Origin: Sediminicola sp. YIK13
Lineage (GTDB): Bacteria > Bacteroidota > Bacteroidia > Flavobacteriales > Flavobacteriaceae
NCBI RefSeq assembly: GCF_001430825.1
Contig: NZ_CP010535.1
Coordinates: 2,460,501 to 2,524,500 of the forward strand
Direction: 5' to 3'
DNA length: 64,000 bases
In this document: in pieces, positions 62,597 to 64,000 of the stretch
How the letters are laid out: every line of letters begins with the position of its first letter
Position numbering within the stretch: the stretch's first letter is position 1
The notes under the pieces: model-generated
The model's input: the letters and a program-made list of their open reading frames with translations, nothing else
Database searches by the model: none
Told to the model about the DNA's origin: nothing
Program-made: the position numbers and the translations under genes

Positions 62597-63598
62597 TTAT
62601 TCCAGATTATTCGATGCATTCAACAATAATTCCTTGGTAGCCATGATACCAGCTTCCTCGCTTAATTCGTTCCCTTCATATTCTACCCCTATAAAACCTG
62701 TATAGCCGGAATTTTTTACAATCTTCAGCATTTTGGAGTAGTCTATTTTTGTTTCGTTTCCTTCTTCGTCAAAGTTATAGGATTTTGCACTTACCCCTTT
62801 GGCATATGGCATTAGCTCCATTACTCCCTGGTACATATCGTACTGCTCTTCACATTCACCATTATAATAGGAACCGTCTTTTCTTTTTACACAAAAGTTT
62901 CCAAAATCGGGAAGTGTCCCACAGTTTTCCATGTTTACAGCTTTCATGACCTCCGCTAATTTAGCGGCATTTGAAGAAAGTCCTCCGTGGTTCTCTACTA
63001 TTATGTTCACATTTTTTTCCTTGGCATAAGTTGCCAATTGCTTTAAACCGTCAACAGCATTGGAAAGCCACTCTTCAGGATTTTGGCTTCCGGCCAAATT
63101 GACTCTTATAGAATGACATCCCATCCCAGCAGCGGCATCTACCCATTTATAATGGTTTTCAACTGCCTTTTTACGTTCCGCTGCATCAGTAGTTGCCAAA
63201 TCTCCTTGGCCATCTATCATGATAAGGACATTTTTCATTCCATGCTTTGTGCTTTCTGCGTTGTTTTTTTCCACAAAAGCAGCCATTGCTTCTTCGGAAA
63301 AATTAGACTTTTCCAACTCTTTATAATACAGCCCACTTACATACTCCAAACCAGTAAAACCCCATCCCTTTGCTTTTTCGGCAAAAGAGTAAGGATCCAC
63401 TCCTTCATCAAAAACCATTTTATGCATGGACCATTGTGCTAAAGAGAGCTGAAAAAAAGGTTCCACCTCTTTTTCCATCTCCGAAGACATTTCTGTAGCT
63501 TCTGTTTCGACTTTTTTGGTGTCTTTACAAGAGTATATTCCGGTAAGGAAGAATGCCAATCCTGTAAGGATTGCAACTTTTAAGGTGCTTCTTTTCAT
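62597..63598 (-). CDS. Exported sugar isomerase/epimerase-like TIM barrel lipoprotein
   Basis: This 333-residue lipoprotein has a lipobox LTGIYSC (about Cys24) followed by an acidic linker. The barrel shows LAQWSMHKMVFDEGVDPYSFAEKAKGWGFTGLEYVSG, VNIIVENHGGLSSN (Glu, His), GTLPDFGNFC (Asp), GVSAKSYNF and GFIGVEYEGNE (Glu), the metal-ligand pattern of PF01261 enzymes. It is outside the cytosol, where sugar phosphates are not available, so it probably acts on a free or keto-glycoside. It heads the operon with DinB, MFS and Gfo/Idh, and is divergent from the GMC oxidoreductase. Confidence 0.87.
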   Translation of the reverse strand: MKRSTLKVAILTGLAFFLTGIYSCKDTKKVETEATEMSSEMEKEVEPFFQLSLAQWSMHKMVFDEGVDPYSFAEKAKGWGFTGLEYVSGLYYKELEKSNFSEEAMAAFVEKNNAESTKHGMKNVLIMIDGQGDLATTDAAERKKAVENHYKWVDAAAGMGCHSIRVNLAGSQNPEEWLSNAVDGLKQLATYAKEKNVNIIVENHGGLSSNAAKLAEVMKAVNMENCGTLPDFGNFCVKRKDGSYYNGECEEQYDMYQGVMELMPYAKGVSAKSYNFDEEGNETKIDYSKMLKIVKNSGYTGFIGVEYEGNELSEEAGIMATKELLLNASNNLE

Positions 63599-63635
63599 CA
63601 GTTTAGTTGATTTTCTTGTTATCAGGATTAGCGCC

Positions 63636-63653
63636 CACTATAACGTTATAGTG
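63636..63653. promoter_or_regulatory. Perfect LacI-type palindrome between divergent sugar genes
   Basis: CACTATAACGTTATAGTG is an 18-bp perfect palindrome with a central CG, the form used by LacI/GalR repressors. It lies 37 bases before the isomerase ATG, downstream of a TACATTTA -7-like string on the minus strand (63679-63686), so binding would block transcription. Confidence 0.6.
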
Positions 63654-63660
63654 CGAGTAT

Positions 63661-63675
63661 GCCAATAAAATTGGC
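63661..63675. repeat. Second inverted repeat in the divergent region
   Basis: GCCAAT-AAA-ATTGGC, perfect six-base arms. It lies seven bases from the 18-bp palindrome and near the predicted minus-strand start of transcription, so it may bind a second regulator. Confidence 0.4.
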
Positions 63676-63735
63676 GTTTAAATGTAGAAAATTAATTTTA
63701 TATTTAATAAATTTAGGAAATAAACAATTCAATAG

Positions 63736-64000
63736 ATGGGTAAATTTTATTACAACGAAGAACAGGAAGCCTACGATGCCATAGTTGTGGGAACTGGGAT
63801 TAGTGGTGGATGGGCTGCTAAGGAGTTATGTGAGAACGGACTCAAAACATTGATTCTCGAACGCGGGAGGATGGTCACGCATATCACGGACTACAAAACC
63901 GCGAATATGGACGATTGGGATTTCCCAAACAACGGAAATCTTACAAGAGAGGAGCAAGCCAAACAATTGAAACAAGCAAGAACCGGCTACACGACCAAAG
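63736..64000 (+). CDS. GMC oxidoreductase, N-terminal part (cut by window edge)
   Basis: The first 88 residues are visible. The FAD-binding Rossmann motif is AIVVGTGISGGWAAKELCENGLKTLILERGR (residues ~15-45), typical of the GMC-type sugar dehydrogenases such as gluconate 2-dehydrogenase and the 3-dehydrogenating glycoside oxidoreductases. No signal peptide is present at the N-terminus (MGKFYYNEEQEAYDA), as is usual where a small subunit with a Tat signal carries the large subunit out. It is divergent from the exported isomerase operon and shares its control region. Confidence 0.88.
   Translation, partial: MGKFYYNEEQEAYDAIVVGTGISGGWAAKELCENGLKTLILERGRMVTHITDYKTANMDDWDFPNNGNLTREEQAKQLKQARTGYTTK

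Overview
The window looks like chromosomal DNA of a marine-type member of Flavobacteriaceae (Bacteroidota); I cannot name the genus. The evidence is moderate-to-low GC, a family-typical gene set (a TonB receptor with an N-terminal carboxypeptidase-like domain, DUF3078, DUF6503, a DUF5117-type metalloprotease, a type-I-like prenyl synthase beside a lycopene cyclase), and promoters of the Bacteroidota form TTG-N17-20-TAnnTTTG instead of -35/-10 boxes. No insertion sequence, prophage, CRISPR array or rRNA operon was seen. There is one tRNA gene (Asn, GTT).

Layout, left to right. 1-6 kb: start of a probable DMT-family exporter, a large exported BNR/sortilin-like repeat protein, a Nudix hydrolase, tRNA-Asn and the site-2 protease RseP. 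6-9.5 kb: a SCO copper chaperone and the ferrous-iron genes feoA, feoB and a tiny Cys-rich feoB partner. 9.6-12.9 kb: small envelope and hypothetical genes and a possible dead gene. 12.9-21.3 kb: a Mn/Zn/Fe uptake locus. A DtxR/MntR-type regulator heads a six-gene operon (outer-membrane protein, TroA-like binding protein, ATPase, two permeases). A TonB receptor plus thioredoxin-like protein diverges from it, and a TTTAG-N6-CTAAA operator candidate lies between. 21.4-24.1 kb: lycopene cyclase, a GNAT enzyme and prenyl diphosphate synthase (carotenoids/isoprenoids; dxs lies at 36.5 kb). 24.2-30.9 kb: TetR regulator and a tripartite RND efflux pump with a perfect inverted repeat over the promoter. 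31-40.7 kb: housekeeping genes (aspS, ClC channel, cold-shock protein, tadA, dxs, DUF3078, dgt).

41-49 kb is a phosphate island: OprP-like porin, pstS, pstC, pstA, pstB, phoU and a Pit transporter with a PhoU-like tail. Three copies of a 19-bp element built as an 11-bp-period direct repeat suggest the local Pho box. A strong hairpin between pstS and pstC probably raises PstS relative to the membrane complex. 49.2-53.8 kb holds two paralogous small exported proteins carrying a TonB-box-like EVVVTA motif, around a zinc metalloprotease and a DUF6503 protein. 53.8-55.8 kb is the yicC-gmk-nadD cluster.

55.8-64 kb is the most interesting accessory region: two minus-strand operons and a divergent GMC oxidoreductase. 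They encode two lipoprotein DUF1080 (3-keto-disaccharide hydrolase) proteins, one cytoplasmic and one lipoprotein sugar isomerase/epimerase-like TIM barrel, a Gfo/Idh/MocA oxidoreductase, an NHS-type MFS permease and a DinB protein. The set fits oxidative, 3-keto-dependent cleavage of glycosides in the periplasm followed by import and reduction. Related 18-bp palindromes with an AACGTT centre lie upstream of both arms, suggesting a single LacI-type regulator encoded elsewhere.
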